This document shows positions 17,506-25,500 of a DNA stretch of 64,000 bases, in pieces. This DNA comes from Bacteriovorax sp. Seq25_V. GTDB taxonomy: Bacteria > Bdellovibrionota > Bacteriovoracia > Bacteriovoracales > Bacteriovoracaceae. Each line of letters begins with the position of its first letter. Within the stretch, counting starts at the first letter, position 1. Under the pieces are notes generated by a model that saw only the letters and a list, made by a program, of their open reading frames with translations, ran no database searches and was not told where the DNA came from. Location of the stretch: contig NZ_AUNI01000015.1 in assembly GCF_000447795.1 (NCBI RefSeq), forward strand, positions 372,001 to 436,000. The letters are read 5' to 3'. A program made the translations under genes and the position numbers.

Positions 17506-17979
17506 ATGAGCGAAATCGCAGTTTTTGGTGCAGGATGTTTTTGGGGTGTTGAGGAGAGATTTAGAACTCTCTCTGGAGTGAACTCGACTGAAGTTGGTTA
17601 CTGTGGGGGTAATCTACCTAATCCGTCTTATAAAGAAGTATGTACTGGGACGACTGATCATGCAGAGGTTGTAAAGATCGATTTTAACCCACGTGATATA
17701 ACATATCGTGAGCTTCTTGATATTTTCTTTAGAAGTCATAATCCTACGACATTGAATCGGCAGGGGCCAGATGTTGGAACGCAATATCGTTCGGTAGTAT
17801 TTTATTCTACTGAGGAACAGAAGGTGATTGCAGAGGAAGTATTAAAAGAGCAGCAGGAAAGTGGGAGATTTGATCTTCCGATTGTCACTCAAATTGTCGA
17901 ATTAAATAATTACTTTGCTGCGGAAGAATATCATCAGAAATACTTATATAAGAAAGGTGTAACGAGCTGTGGACTCTAG
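17506..17979 (+). CDS. msrA: Peptide methionine-S-sulfoxide reductase MsrA
   Basis: Repairs Met-S-sulfoxide in proteins. Catalytic Cys11 lies in GAGCFWG; other family motifs are TEVGYCGG, DHAEVV and GPDVGTQYRS. A C-terminal Cys (TSCGL) is a likely resolving residue. ATG 17506 follows GGAGG (17496-17500) by 5 bases, which overrules an upstream in-frame start. The product is 157 residues, a single MsrA domain without fused MsrB. Confidence 0.93.
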   Translation: MSEIAVFGAGCFWGVEERFRTLSGVNSTEVGYCGGNLPNPSYKEVCTGTTDHAEVVKIDFNPRDITYRELLDIFFRSHNPTTLNRQGPDVGTQYRSVVFYSTEEQKVIAEEVLKEQQESGRFDLPIVTQIVELNNYFAAEEYHQKYLYKKGVTSCGL

Positions 17980-17995
17980 GCTACTTGCCTAGAGT
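17973..17995 (+). terminator. Hairpin between msrA and the RRM gene
   Basis: ACTCTAGGC (17973-17981) pairs perfectly with GCCTAGAGT (17987-17995) around TACTT. It spans the stop codons of both convergent genes, so it is probably a shared terminator, though the T-tracts are weak. Confidence 0.65.
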
Positions 17996-18382
17996 GCTGC
18001 TTTTGAATTTTCGAGATTTCATATCCATAAGAAGACTTAAGCCTTGAGCATCTTTCTTCTTCTTTTTGAAACTCACTTTGATGTCTTCTTTTTCTTCTTC
18101 ATCATATTTTTCAATAAAAGGCTTCTTTACAACATCAGCCCTTTCATTTGCGATACTAACTTTTAGGGTTCTCTTATCAATGATTTTCCCATCAAGTGCT
18201 GCAATAGCTTTTTTTGCATCTTCAGCTCTTTCCATCTTAATGAAGGCATAACCCTTACTTCTTCCCTTATCATCTTTAATAATATCGATGAACTTGATTC
18301 TACCGTAATGAGAGAAGATAGCCTTAAGGCCTTTGTCGTCTCTTTCATAATTTAAATTTCCAACATATAGTGTTGCAGTCAT
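17981..18382 (-). CDS. RRM-domain RNA-binding protein
   Basis: 133 residues. An N-terminal RNA recognition motif shows RNP2 (LYVGNL) and RNP1 (KGYAFIKM) with the alpha/beta order intact over residues 1-80. The C-terminal ~50 residues are highly charged (EKYDEEEKEDIKVSFKKKKK). Bacterial single-RRM proteins of this form are known from cyanobacteria and proteobacteria and bind single-stranded RNA; the target here is unknown. Monocistronic. Confidence 0.88.
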   Translation of the reverse strand: MTATLYVGNLNYERDDKGLKAIFSHYGRIKFIDIIKDDKGRSKGYAFIKMERAEDAKKAIAALDGKIIDKRTLKVSIANERADVVKKPFIEKYDEEEKEDIKVSFKKKKKDAQGLSLLMDMKSRKFKSSTLGK

Positions 18383-18596
18383 TTTGTAGTTCCTAATTTA
18401 ATAATGCCATTTTGATGGAAGTTAGCATTGGTTGGAGTAAATAGCTACCTATCTATTACTTCTTACATAGCTCTTGCCAAGCTAGGTGGTCAAAATTCTT
18501 CAAATTTATTTATTTATAGTTAAAAATAGACTTTTTTAAGTTATTGAAAATACTTGAGTGTTATATTTTTTTAATTTTTTGATCTCTATAAACGGT

Positions 18597-18622
18597 TTGG
18601 GATTATTATGAACAAATCCCAA
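18597..18622 (+). promoter_or_regulatory. Leader hairpin upstream of a small gene
   Basis: TTGGGATT (18597-18604) pairs with AATCCCAA (18615-18622) around a 10-base loop, just upstream of GGAGG (18633-18637). It lies in a 262-bp gap (18383-18644) in which nothing else was recognised. Confidence 0.4.
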
Positions 18623-18644
18623 CAAAAAGATCGGAGGACGTTTT

Positions 18645-18887
18645 ATGAACGCAGAGGGTTTTCAAGATACTTTAATTAATCACTGTAGAGAAGAGATCCA
18701 GGATCTTTACTATCAATGCAAACACTATGGTGTATTTGATGCTACTGATTTTAGTGAGAGATTAGACACAATCTGGACTGAAGCAAAAATAAATGGTGTT
18801 AATGAGCTAGATTTTAGACGAGTTGTGAAGTCAATACTCCAAGATCACTCTGATACCATCGATTATCCTTTCGCAATTGCTGCGTAA
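18645..18887 (+). CDS. Small acidic protein, unknown function
   Basis: 80 residues with a strong ribosome site (GGAGG, 7-base spacing). It is predicted helical and acidic with aromatic residues (EIQDLYYQCKHYG, FDATDFSERLDTIWTEA) and no signal peptide or membrane helix. No family recognised. The clear ribosome site and long leader support a real, probably well-expressed gene. Confidence 0.65.
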   Translation: MNAEGFQDTLINHCREEIQDLYYQCKHYGVFDATDFSERLDTIWTEAKINGVNELDFRRVVKSILQDHSDTIDYPFAIAA

Positions 18888-18933
18888 TATTTGATCCACT
18901 TGCATCAGGTTCAAAATTACGTAACATAGTACT

Positions 18934-19380
18934 ATGAAAAAAATATTTATAGTCCTATCGTTAATAATTCAGATTTCTGGTGCAGCACAAGTGGGTGAAA
19001 AGTCACCTGCTCGTCCATCAAAAGAAAAGGTCGAATACTTTTTAGAGATTAGTGGCCTAGATGGATTGAGCGAGAAGGTGAGTGAGTATCTTTATCTTCT
19101 TGAGCTAAAGAAAAATAAGAATCTTCTAAAGTCTAAAGTTGAAGTCAAAAAAGTTATTGATAGATATTATTCTAAAAAACAGGTCATGGAGCTCTTAGTA
19201 GAGAATTATTCAACAAAGTTTTCAGAAAAAGAAATTAATAAACTAATCGCAATTTTTGAAACAAATGTGATGAAAAAAATGATGGCCAGCCAGGGCACAT
19301 CAATTAAAGAAGTTCTAAATCTGATTAAGTCAAAAGAAAATACAGAGTTCAAAGCAGAGCTTGGAAGACTTGCAAAGTAA
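18934..19380 (+). CDS. Secreted helical protein, DUF2059-like
   Basis: 148 residues with a Sec signal peptide ending ISGAA. The mature part is helical; the stretch NYSTKFSEKEINKLIAIFET followed by NVMKKMM resembles the DUF2059 pattern in which a helix pair precedes K(S/T)xxGKKx. Family function is unknown. It ends just before the convergent HxlR gene. Confidence 0.65.
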   Translation: MKKIFIVLSLIIQISGAAQVGEKSPARPSKEKVEYFLEISGLDGLSEKVSEYLYLLELKKNKNLLKSKVEVKKVIDRYYSKKQVMELLVENYSTKFSEKEINKLIAIFETNVMKKMMASQGTSIKEVLNLIKSKENTEFKAELGRLAK

Positions 19381-19390
19381 CGAGTTGACG

Positions 19391-19699
19391 TTACTCCAAA
19401 CAAAATTCCTCTTCTAATTTTCTTATCTCATTTACGATCTTAAGAAATTTAAGACCAAATTTGGTGTAGATATATTCTACCCGTGGTGGAACTTCATCAT
19501 ATTCAATTTTCTCAATAATTTTATACTTCATCAATTTACGAAGTCTTTCGTTTAGCACTTTTGTTGTTAGACCATCAAACTCTCTTGTCATAATGCCAGG
19601 TCTATTTATTCCACGATCAAGCATATCGAGAACAGAGAGAGACCATTTACAGCCAACAATATCTTCGATCATAAATTTTATATTTATTTTTTCTTCCAT
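19391..19699 (-). CDS. HxlR-family winged-helix regulator
   Basis: 102 residues. The HxlR pattern is clear: GCKWSLSVLDML, then the recognition region LTTKVLNERLRKLMKYKII, then VPPRVEYIYTKFG. The start at 19699 is fixed by AGGA 5 bases upstream; longer in-frame starts run into the promoter. There is a Cys beside the KW motif, which in some HxlR proteins senses thiol stress. It is divergent from a thioredoxin-fold/AhpD-like pair and probably controls it. Confidence 0.87.
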   Translation of the reverse strand: MEEKINIKFMIEDIVGCKWSLSVLDMLDRGINRPGIMTREFDGLTTKVLNERLRKLMKYKIIEKIEYDEVPPRVEYIYTKFGLKFLKIVNEIRKLEEEFCLE

Positions 19700-19713
19700 A
19701 AATTCCTCAAGAT

Positions 19714-19749
19714 GTACCATTTGGTACCTACGTACCGAATTGTAGGTAC
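19714..19749. promoter_or_regulatory. Palindromic sites between hxlR-type and redox genes
   Basis: GTACCATTTGGTAC (19714-19727) is a perfect palindrome. GTACCTAC (19725-19732) and GTAGGTAC (19742-19749) form a second inverted repeat overlapping it. They sit just upstream of the HxlR-type gene and are likely its operators. Confidence 0.65.
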
Positions 19750-19812
19750 TTGTTTTCATTCATTAATATCTGATAATCATGACATCAGCAAGAATAATTC
19801 GAAAGGATATTA

Positions 19813-20286
19813 ATGATGAAAGCTAAAGAATTAAAAATTGAGAAATGGCTAAATGTAAACGAAGTATTTGAACTGAATGTTGAATCTAGAAAAATAAAAG
19901 TTATTCATGTTTTTCAAATGCTGTGTCCTGGATGTGTTTATCGTGGAATTCCACAAACGATTGAGCTCTTTAATAAGTTCAATGGAACTGAGGTCGCCGT
20001 TGTCGGATTACACTCGGTCTTTGAAAATCACCATGTGATGACAGCTGAAGCTTTGGAAGTTTTTATTCATGAATGGCGCTTACCGTTTCCTGTTGGGATT
20101 GATTTAAGGCTTGAGGGGCAGTGGATGCCAGAAACAATGAGAACCTATCAGCTACAAGGAACACCGAGTTTAATTATTATTGATCATCTTGGTGAAGTTA
20201 AATTGTCTGCATTTGGTCACTTAGATTTAGATAGAGTCGAGAGTCTTATCTCGAGTTTAATAATAAAAATGAAGACCTCTGTTTAG
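19813..20286 (+). CDS. Thioredoxin-fold redox protein with CPGC motif
   Basis: 157 residues, no signal peptide. The core VIHVFQMLCPGCVYRGIPQ holds a CxxC in the thioredoxin/TlpA position; later AVVGLHSVFENH and GTPSLIIIDHLGEV complete the fold, with the cis-Pro in TPSL. It resembles AhpC/TlpA-like proteins found beside AhpD-like enzymes. AAAGGA precedes ATG by 5 bases. With the next gene, 16 bases downstream, it probably forms a peroxide or thiol defence pair under HxlR control. Confidence 0.82.
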   Translation: MMKAKELKIEKWLNVNEVFELNVESRKIKVIHVFQMLCPGCVYRGIPQTIELFNKFNGTEVAVVGLHSVFENHHVMTAEALEVFIHEWRLPFPVGIDLRLEGQWMPETMRTYQLQGTPSLIIIDHLGEVKLSAFGHLDLDRVESLISSLIIKMKTSV

Positions 20287-20302
20287 AGGCGAAGGAGAAA
20301 TT

Positions 20303-20839
20303 ATGTCTAGAGTAAAATTAGTAGAACCAACTTCAATTAATGGTGAGCACGGAGAAGTACTTAAATCAATTAAAGGAGCTTTTGGAACTGTTCCAAATAT
20401 GTTTAAGGCGATTGGAAATTCTCATGCGGGTCTTGAAAGCATGTGGACTTCTTTTGGGGCCCTTGGAAAAGGAACAATTGGCTCTAAGCTTGGAGAGCAA
20501 ATTGCTGTCTACGTTGCAGATTTAAACAGATGTGAATACTGTCTTGCTGCTCATACTGTTTTAGGAAAAAATGCTGGAGCAAGCGCTGAAGAAATGTCTG
20601 AAGCACAAAGAGGAAAGGCACAAGACTCTAAAACTCAAGCTGCACTAGTATTTACAAAGAAGCTTGTTTTAAATCGCGGAGCCGTAGAAGATAGTGATGT
20701 GGAAGCCGTAAGAGATGCTGGCTTTAATGATAGTGAAATTACTGAAATTTTAGCTCATGTGGCTTTAAATATTTTTACTAATTACACAAATGTCGCTTTC
20801 AATGTTCCTGTAGACTTTCCGAAAGTGAGTCTTACCTAG
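20303..20839 (+). CDS. AhpD-like alkylhydroperoxidase/carboxymuconolactone decarboxylase family protein
   Basis: 178 residues. The catalytic motif CEYCLAAHT (CxxCxxxH) is typical of AhpD-like peroxidases, preceded by GEQIAVYVADLN and followed by NYTNVAFNVP, a conserved tail in this family. GGAG lies before ATG. Co-transcribed with the CPGC thioredoxin-fold gene, which could supply electrons. Confidence 0.88.
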   Translation: MSRVKLVEPTSINGEHGEVLKSIKGAFGTVPNMFKAIGNSHAGLESMWTSFGALGKGTIGSKLGEQIAVYVADLNRCEYCLAAHTVLGKNAGASAEEMSEAQRGKAQDSKTQAALVFTKKLVLNRGAVEDSDVEAVRDAGFNDSEITEILAHVALNIFTNYTNVAFNVPVDFPKVSLT

Positions 20840-20852
20840 TTTTTATTTTTTT

Positions 20853-20887
20853 AAAAGAGTCTGATGAGCGCGCCTCAGACTCTTTTT
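20853..20887 (+). terminator. Rho-independent terminator
   Basis: AAAAGAGTCTGA (20853-20864) pairs with TCAGACTCTTTT (20875-20886), giving a 12-bp stem ending in a T-run. Closes the AhpD-like operon. Confidence 0.88.
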
Positions 20888-20897
20888 GCGAGGATTA

Positions 20898-21626
20898 ATG
20901 AATAAATGTAATAGAGATATTATCTTAAGCAATCTAGATCGAATTAAGGAAGGTATCATTCATTCTTGCCAGCGAGTCGGAAGAAATCCATCTGAAATTA
21001 ATATACTTCCAGTTACTAAAACCCGAAGTTTAGAAGAGGTTTCTTGTCTTCGAGACATTGGTTATCGTGAATTCGGAGAAAATCTTGTTAAGGAAGGGGT
21101 TAGGAAATACACTACAAGTGAAAATGGAATATGGATAATGATAGGTCATCTTCAAACGAATAAAGTTAAAGATGTTGTTCGTTTTGCAAAAGAAGTCCAT
21201 TCTGTTGATAGTATAAAGCTGATTAATGCATTAGAAAAAGAATTGCAGCGATCTAATAAGATTATGCGCGGAATGCTTCAGGTAAATACTTCTGGGGAGA
21301 CATCAAAATATGGGTTTTCAGAAGCTGAACTTTTTGACAATTTGGATGAAATATCAAAATTAGAGTACTTGAAAATTGATGGAGTGATGACTCTTGCTCT
21401 TAATTCGAAAAATGAAGCCGATGTAAGAAAGTGCTTTGAAAAATTAAAAAGCATTCAAACAAAGATTAATAATATGAATGTTCTAGAAAATGAAGTTACA
21501 CGAATTTCAATGGGGATGAGTGGGGATTACAAAATTGCAATCGAGGAAGGGGCTACTGATCTCAGATTAGGGCAGGCGATCTTTGGACCACGTGAAACAC
21601 CCGATTCGTTTTATTGGCCGGCCTAG
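20898..21626 (+). CDS. YggS/PLPBP-family pyridoxal phosphate homeostasis protein
   Basis: 242 residues of the YggS (PROSC) family, a PLP-binding protein that keeps free vitamin B6 balanced rather than a classical enzyme. PLP Lys lies in LPVTKTRS; other motifs are FGENLVKEG, IGHLQTNK, the HSVDS strand, and the C-terminal ISMGMSGDY and LRLGQAIFG. The start region overlaps the T-tract of the terminator before it, so it may receive its own promoter or read-through. Confidence 0.9.
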   Translation: MNKCNRDIILSNLDRIKEGIIHSCQRVGRNPSEINILPVTKTRSLEEVSCLRDIGYREFGENLVKEGVRKYTTSENGIWIMIGHLQTNKVKDVVRFAKEVHSVDSIKLINALEKELQRSNKIMRGMLQVNTSGETSKYGFSEAELFDNLDEISKLEYLKIDGVMTLALNSKNEADVRKCFEKLKSIQTKINNMNVLENEVTRISMGMSGDYKIAIEEGATDLRLGQAIFGPRETPDSFYWPA

Positions 21627-22300
21627 GGTGAAGTAAGGATTAAGTAACTACGCCGTACGGCCTTCAGAAATTTAAGATAACTCTCTTCTTTTGAGCGTAC
21701 TTTCTTTTCTTGAAGTTGTGCAACTTGTGCGTCTACAGTTGATTCAAAACATATTGGTAGCTTCCCTTCTTTCATAAGAATAAAATCAGCGGCAAGTCTG
21801 CCAGTCCTTCCATTACCATCCTTGAAAATGTGTAATGTGGTTAGCCAGAGATATATATGAAAGGCCTTCTCAAAAGTACAAGAGAAGTTTCCTCTTAGGA
21901 TAAGGTTAGAAAAATCTTGTGTGGCATCTTCAATAAAACTGGCGTCAATATAGCTAATGTCATTACAATATATAGGACCTGACCTAATATTATCTTCATC
22001 CCCAATAAGTATCGCATTTATTTTTGAAACTAGATTAATATCTAAATTGCTGTCATTTTGTATTTCTCTACTTATATACTGATTTGCTGCATCCCATTTG
22101 TAAAGACTGTCTGTAACCACTTTAGTATTTGTCGTGGAGGCAAAAAGTCTAGCTCTTGCGAGAGTTGACCAGTTTGGTCTTTCACAATGATTAAGCTTTC
22201 CCTCAAGAGTTTTGATTTCTTGAATGAGTTTATGAAAGATCTCCCCATGAGTTGTATCAAGGGGAGTTTTTAAAAATGTGAGAATTTCTCTTGAATTCAT
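21623..22300 (-). CDS. Fic-domain protein (likely AMP transferase)
   Basis: 225 residues. The full Fic motif HIFKDGNGRTGR is present near residue 157-168, so transfer of AMP to a target hydroxyl is expected. No (S/T)xxxE(G/N) inhibitory helix is obvious in the protein or its neighbour. It lacks a signal peptide. Its ATG shares one base with the stop of the upstream secreted-protein gene (TAATG), so the two are translationally coupled. The target is unknown. Confidence 0.88.
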   Translation of the reverse strand: MNSREILTFLKTPLDTTHGEIFHKLIQEIKTLEGKLNHCERPNWSTLARARLFASTTNTKVVTDSLYKWDAANQYISREIQNDSNLDINLVSKINAILIGDEDNIRSGPIYCNDISYIDASFIEDATQDFSNLILRGNFSCTFEKAFHIYLWLTTLHIFKDGNGRTGRLAADFILMKEGKLPICFESTVDAQVAQLQEKKVRSKEESYLKFLKAVRRSYLILTSP

Positions 22301-22842
22301 TACTTTACTTGAATAAAGAATTGGTTCTTGTGCCCATCTTCTCCAAAAAATAAGTCTTGAGCATCATCAATTTTCAAAAATCTATCCTTACCAATCCTAC
22401 TGATGGTCATGAGCGAATTGTGAAATCCTTGACTACAATTTAACGTCGAATCACAGTTGTATAATTTAAATTTATTTTTTCCAAGTCTGTCCACACGATA
22501 TGTCATGTCGTCATAGCTCTCATATCCATCTTCGAATACTTGTTTGAATGTAAAAGCATATTCCATTTTTAAATGATCTTCAGTGTGAAGAATGTCTTCA
22601 TCACGATTGTCGCTAAATTCAAGAACAATTTTATACTTGGCGAATACTTTGTCTGAAGTTTCTCTTGCCGGATCGTATTTCCAGTAATAACCATCAAATG
22701 TAGCAGTACTTTCAAAAGTAAAATCAGCAAGCTTTTCAAATTGTTTTCTCACTGCCATCTTTACTTCAGATAGCTCTCGAGCTTGAACATTTACAAGTGG
22801 ATTCATCATAATCAGCGAAGTTAGTAGAATTTCTTTTTTCAT
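22300..22842 (-). CDS. Secreted protein co-transcribed with fic
   Basis: 180 residues with a signal peptide (MKKEILLTSLIMMNPLVNVQA). The mature protein is predicted mostly beta, rich in Tyr, Phe and Asp/Glu (FDGYYWKYDP, KMEYAFTFKQVF), with one Cys pair (YNCDSTLNCS). No family recognised. Coupled by TAATG to the Fic gene and divergent from a LysR regulator. Its export contrasts with the cytoplasmic partner, so a toxin-antidote relation is not obvious. Confidence 0.72.
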   Translation of the reverse strand: MKKEILLTSLIMMNPLVNVQARELSEVKMAVRKQFEKLADFTFESTATFDGYYWKYDPARETSDKVFAKYKIVLEFSDNRDEDILHTEDHLKMEYAFTFKQVFEDGYESYDDMTYRVDRLGKNKFKLYNCDSTLNCSQGFHNSLMTISRIGKDRFLKIDDAQDLFFGEDGHKNQFFIQVK

Positions 22843-22855
22843 TTAATACCCCCCA

Positions 22856-22882
22856 GTATTTACACATGTGATTGATAAATAC
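22856..22882. promoter_or_regulatory. Nested dyad between LysR gene and Fic operon
   Basis: GTATTTA (22856-22862) and TAAATAC (22876-22882) form an inverted repeat enclosing the palindrome CACATGTG (22863-22870). It lies between divergent genes and includes a T-N11-A type arrangement, as expected for a LysR site. Confidence 0.6.
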
Positions 22883-22952
22883 GTCATATTTGTTTATATT
22901 CATAATATATAATAATGATGTTTGTTATAATCTTTTGGAATATGGTGTGGGA

Positions 22953-23852
22953 ATGAGAAACGGTATTAATTTTAATCACTTAGAAGTGTTTCTAAGTCTC
23001 GCTCGAACATTGAGTTTCTCTGAGACTTCAAAAGAACTTGGAATAGCACAGCCTGTTGTTTCTAAGCAAATCAAAGCATTAGAAGAGCAATTTCAACGCC
23101 AGCTCTTTTTTAGGACACGTCAACAAGTGACACTGACAGATGAGGGAAGAGAGCTCCTTGCAAGCTCACGAGCGTTGTATGAGCAGTTATGCTTTAGACT
23201 GAATAAGTATCAAAAGAATGATGAGGAAATATCGGGGATCGTTCGAATAGGATGCTTACTGGAAGTTGGAGAGCAGATCTTTACTCCTATTTTCTCTGAC
23301 CTAAAGAAGAAGTATCCTCAAATTAAGATTCATGTAAAATTTATGTCCACTGATCAAATTTCAGCTGGTGTTAAAAGTGGTGACCTTCATATTGGGATCA
23401 TGTCTCAAAAAGTAATTCTTGAAAGTATCCGTACGTATCCAATTATTTCCGAAGAGATAATGATGGTAACGGGTAAGAACTCAAAGTTCCAAAAAAAGAA
23501 TGTTCTTGAACAGCCATTTGTTCTTTACCGTGAAGATGATCCTCTTTTTGAGTTTTATCTGAGACAAGTTTTTCCTAAAACACATAAAAGTAAACTAAAT
23601 ATTGATGTTATGATTAACTCCCATAAATCAATGGCCGAATTTATCATGAAGCATGAAGCAATCGCTATTCTTCCATCTTTAAGTATCAGAGAGCATCTTA
23701 AAAGTGGGAAGATAAAAGATGTAGGACCAAAAAGCATTGAAGCAAGTCTTTATATGATTCATCAAGAGCTTGAATATCCTGATGAGTTAGTCCGGGTTGT
23801 TTCGGAGTTTTTACTCAAGCAAACTAAGCGAAAGCAAGAGCAATGGAAATAA
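22953..23852 (+). CDS. LysR-family transcriptional regulator
   Basis: 299 residues. N-terminal winged helix: FNHLEVFLSLARTLSFSETSKELGIAQPVVSKQIKALEEQF in substance, with the conserved LFFRTRQQVTLTDEG wing. The C-terminal two-lobed effector domain starts near GIVRIGCL. Start at ATG 22953 is chosen because the usual LysR N-terminus begins there; the in-frame extension upstream is hydrophobic and lies in the promoter. Divergent from the secreted-protein/Fic operon, which it may control. Confidence 0.88.
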   Translation: MRNGINFNHLEVFLSLARTLSFSETSKELGIAQPVVSKQIKALEEQFQRQLFFRTRQQVTLTDEGRELLASSRALYEQLCFRLNKYQKNDEEISGIVRIGCLLEVGEQIFTPIFSDLKKKYPQIKIHVKFMSTDQISAGVKSGDLHIGIMSQKVILESIRTYPIISEEIMMVTGKNSKFQKKNVLEQPFVLYREDDPLFEFYLRQVFPKTHKSKLNIDVMINSHKSMAEFIMKHEAIAILPSLSIREHLKSGKIKDVGPKSIEASLYMIHQELEYPDELVRVVSEFLLKQTKRKQEQWK

Positions 23853-23966
23853 GATTCAAAAGTATGTCACCCTAAAGGTGTAGATGTGTTAAGAAAAATT
23901 GGCTCGCATATAATTTTATTTCTTTTAAAATGTGAGAAAATAAAATCATTTTAAAGGGAGTTTTAT

Positions 23967-24890
23967 ATGAAGCTTGGTTTACTTGTGCCTATTCTTGTTG
24001 CTACGACAAGTGTCTCTGCTAAGATTACAGATCTTCAATACATGCCGGCTAAAGGTGCATTCTTTTCTAAGACTGAATTCTCTCAAGAACAAGGGGAAAT
24101 TGAATTATCATATTTTGGTAAGAACGTTTCAAAATCAGAAGTTGATGAGACTAATGTTAATCAAACACTTCTTTATACTTCTACTGATAGTTTAAGTTTC
24201 GGAGTTGGGCTCTCGTATAACATTAAAAGTGAGACTGAATCGAAATATGGTCCAGGTTCGACGATCAATGGAACAATACGAAACTATGAAAGTAGTGGTT
24301 TAAGAGATATCGAGTTGGTGTTAAAAAAGAGGCTACGCTCTGAAGAAACAATCGTTGATCTCTCTGGTGTTTATTCACCAAAAACTGGAGATGCTGAATC
24401 TGCTTCGACCTCAAAAAAAGGAAATGCATTTGATGGGGGTTCTAGTGTTGGAGCAACTTTGGAAATTGGTGGTTCAAGAGGGCATATTCAGTATAGTGGT
24501 AGTCTTTCTATTATTCACGATACAGAACGTGAGGTTAGGGATCTTTCTAATAATACGATGACAAAGTATAAGAGTACTACAAATGTGGTAGTCGGAGCAG
24601 AGATAAAAGTTCAAACATCAGAAATTTTCTTCCTAAAGGGGTCTCTTGGAGTAGCAAGCTTAGATGATCAAAATTATAGAGAAGCAGGAGATACTACTGA
24701 TACAGTCATTGAAAGAACCATTGGAGTTGTTGGGGGAGCTGCTGCTCAGTATAAATTAAGTGAATCTAGTGTCGTTGATGTTGGGTTATTCCGATCAATT
24801 AGTGATTATAATGTTTATGAAGGTTCGACTTCTATATTTGGAGATTATGAATCAACTGTATTCAATATAGGATTTTCGATAGAAATATAA
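23967..24890 (+). CDS. Outer-membrane beta-barrel-like protein
   Basis: 307 residues. Signal peptide ends VSA/KI. The mature part alternates aromatic/hydrophobic and polar residues in many short strands (LSFGVGLSYNIKSE, HIQYSGSLSIIHD, VVVGAEIKVQTSEIFF) and ends in a hydrophobic strand FNIGFSIEI, suggesting an outer-membrane barrel of about 12 strands. No specific channel family recognised. GGGAG precedes the ATG. Monocistronic, followed by a hairpin. Confidence 0.75.
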   Translation: MKLGLLVPILVATTSVSAKITDLQYMPAKGAFFSKTEFSQEQGEIELSYFGKNVSKSEVDETNVNQTLLYTSTDSLSFGVGLSYNIKSETESKYGPGSTINGTIRNYESSGLRDIELVLKKRLRSEETIVDLSGVYSPKTGDAESASTSKKGNAFDGGSSVGATLEIGGSRGHIQYSGSLSIIHDTEREVRDLSNNTMTKYKSTTNVVVGAEIKVQTSEIFFLKGSLGVASLDDQNYREAGDTTDTVIERTIGVVGGAAAQYKLSESSVVDVGLFRSISDYNVYEGSTSIFGDYESTVFNIGFSIEI

Positions 24891-24900
24891 CTTCTATAGA

Positions 24901-24921
24901 GGCCCTGTTATAGATAGGGCC
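24901..24921 (+). terminator. Terminator hairpin after the barrel gene
   Basis: GGCCCT (24901-24906) pairs with AGGGCC (24916-24921); a short T-rich stretch follows. Confidence 0.6.
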
Positions 24922-25002
24922 ATTTCTTAAAATAATATTTTTTATATGCAATTGTCATAAGAATTAAGCAAACAATTTCTAAACTGACAAAGTAGCGTGG
25001 GA

Positions 25003-25500
25003 TTAGTGCAACTTTCGACCAAGATATTCTGAGAAATCCAATGCTTCCTTAAGATTTGGATATTTATCGAAACATTTTTTTGCACGTGGATCTTTAAAGA
25101 AGAAATCTTTGGAGACAGGGCTATGTTCAATTACTGTACTGTATACACGTTCCCATCTTATTTTTTGAGCTTCTTCTTCCTGTAAGTTTATATTTGGATA
25201 GGCAACATAGCCCGTTTTATCTGCATCAGGATGGTTAGGTTGATAAATTAGTATAGGACTTTCTTGGCTGCTTACAATTTGGCAAAAGCCATTTTTACAA
25301 TCCTTTGCAATCTTCCTTTTATAGAATCCACCTTCAGGGGTTCTTGTGGTTTTAACATTAGCAATATTCGATGATATAACTTCGATTTTTTGGTAAAGAA
25401 TATTTAAATCTTGGCAATGTTGTTCAACTTGTTGATCAGTGACCTTTGATTCCTGAGTGCAGCTAATAAATATAAGAAGGAAAAGGATAATTTTCATCAT
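25003..25500 (-). CDS. FlgC-like lipoprotein
   Basis: 165 residues. The N-terminus (MMKIILFLLIFISC) looks like a lipoprotein signal with Cys14, although Phe at -3 is less usual. The mature part keeps the plan of flagellar proximal-rod protein FlgC: VISSNIANVKTTRTPEGGFY near the start, YRR-like YKRK, then YQPNHPDADKTGYVAYPN, INLQEE and a degraded end. In real FlgC the N- and C-terminal helices build the rod; here the C-terminal helix is replaced by a Cys-containing tail. Last gene after menB and eamA, overlapping eamA by 4 bp. It looks like a rod protein reused as an envelope lipoprotein. Confidence 0.78.
   Translation of the reverse strand: MMKIILFLLIFISCTQESKVTDQQVEQHCQDLNILYQKIEVISSNIANVKTTRTPEGGFYKRKIAKDCKNGFCQIVSSQESPILIYQPNHPDADKTGYVAYPNINLQEEEAQKIRWERVYSTVIEHSPVSKDFFFKDPRAKKCFDKYPNLKEALDFSEYLGRKLH

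Noticed and set aside
18608-18679. 23-residue frame resembling the ERRxFxR start of PilZ domains
   Set aside because: It overlaps the small gene out of frame and stops after 23 codons; only the GGAGG-started frame has full gene signals.
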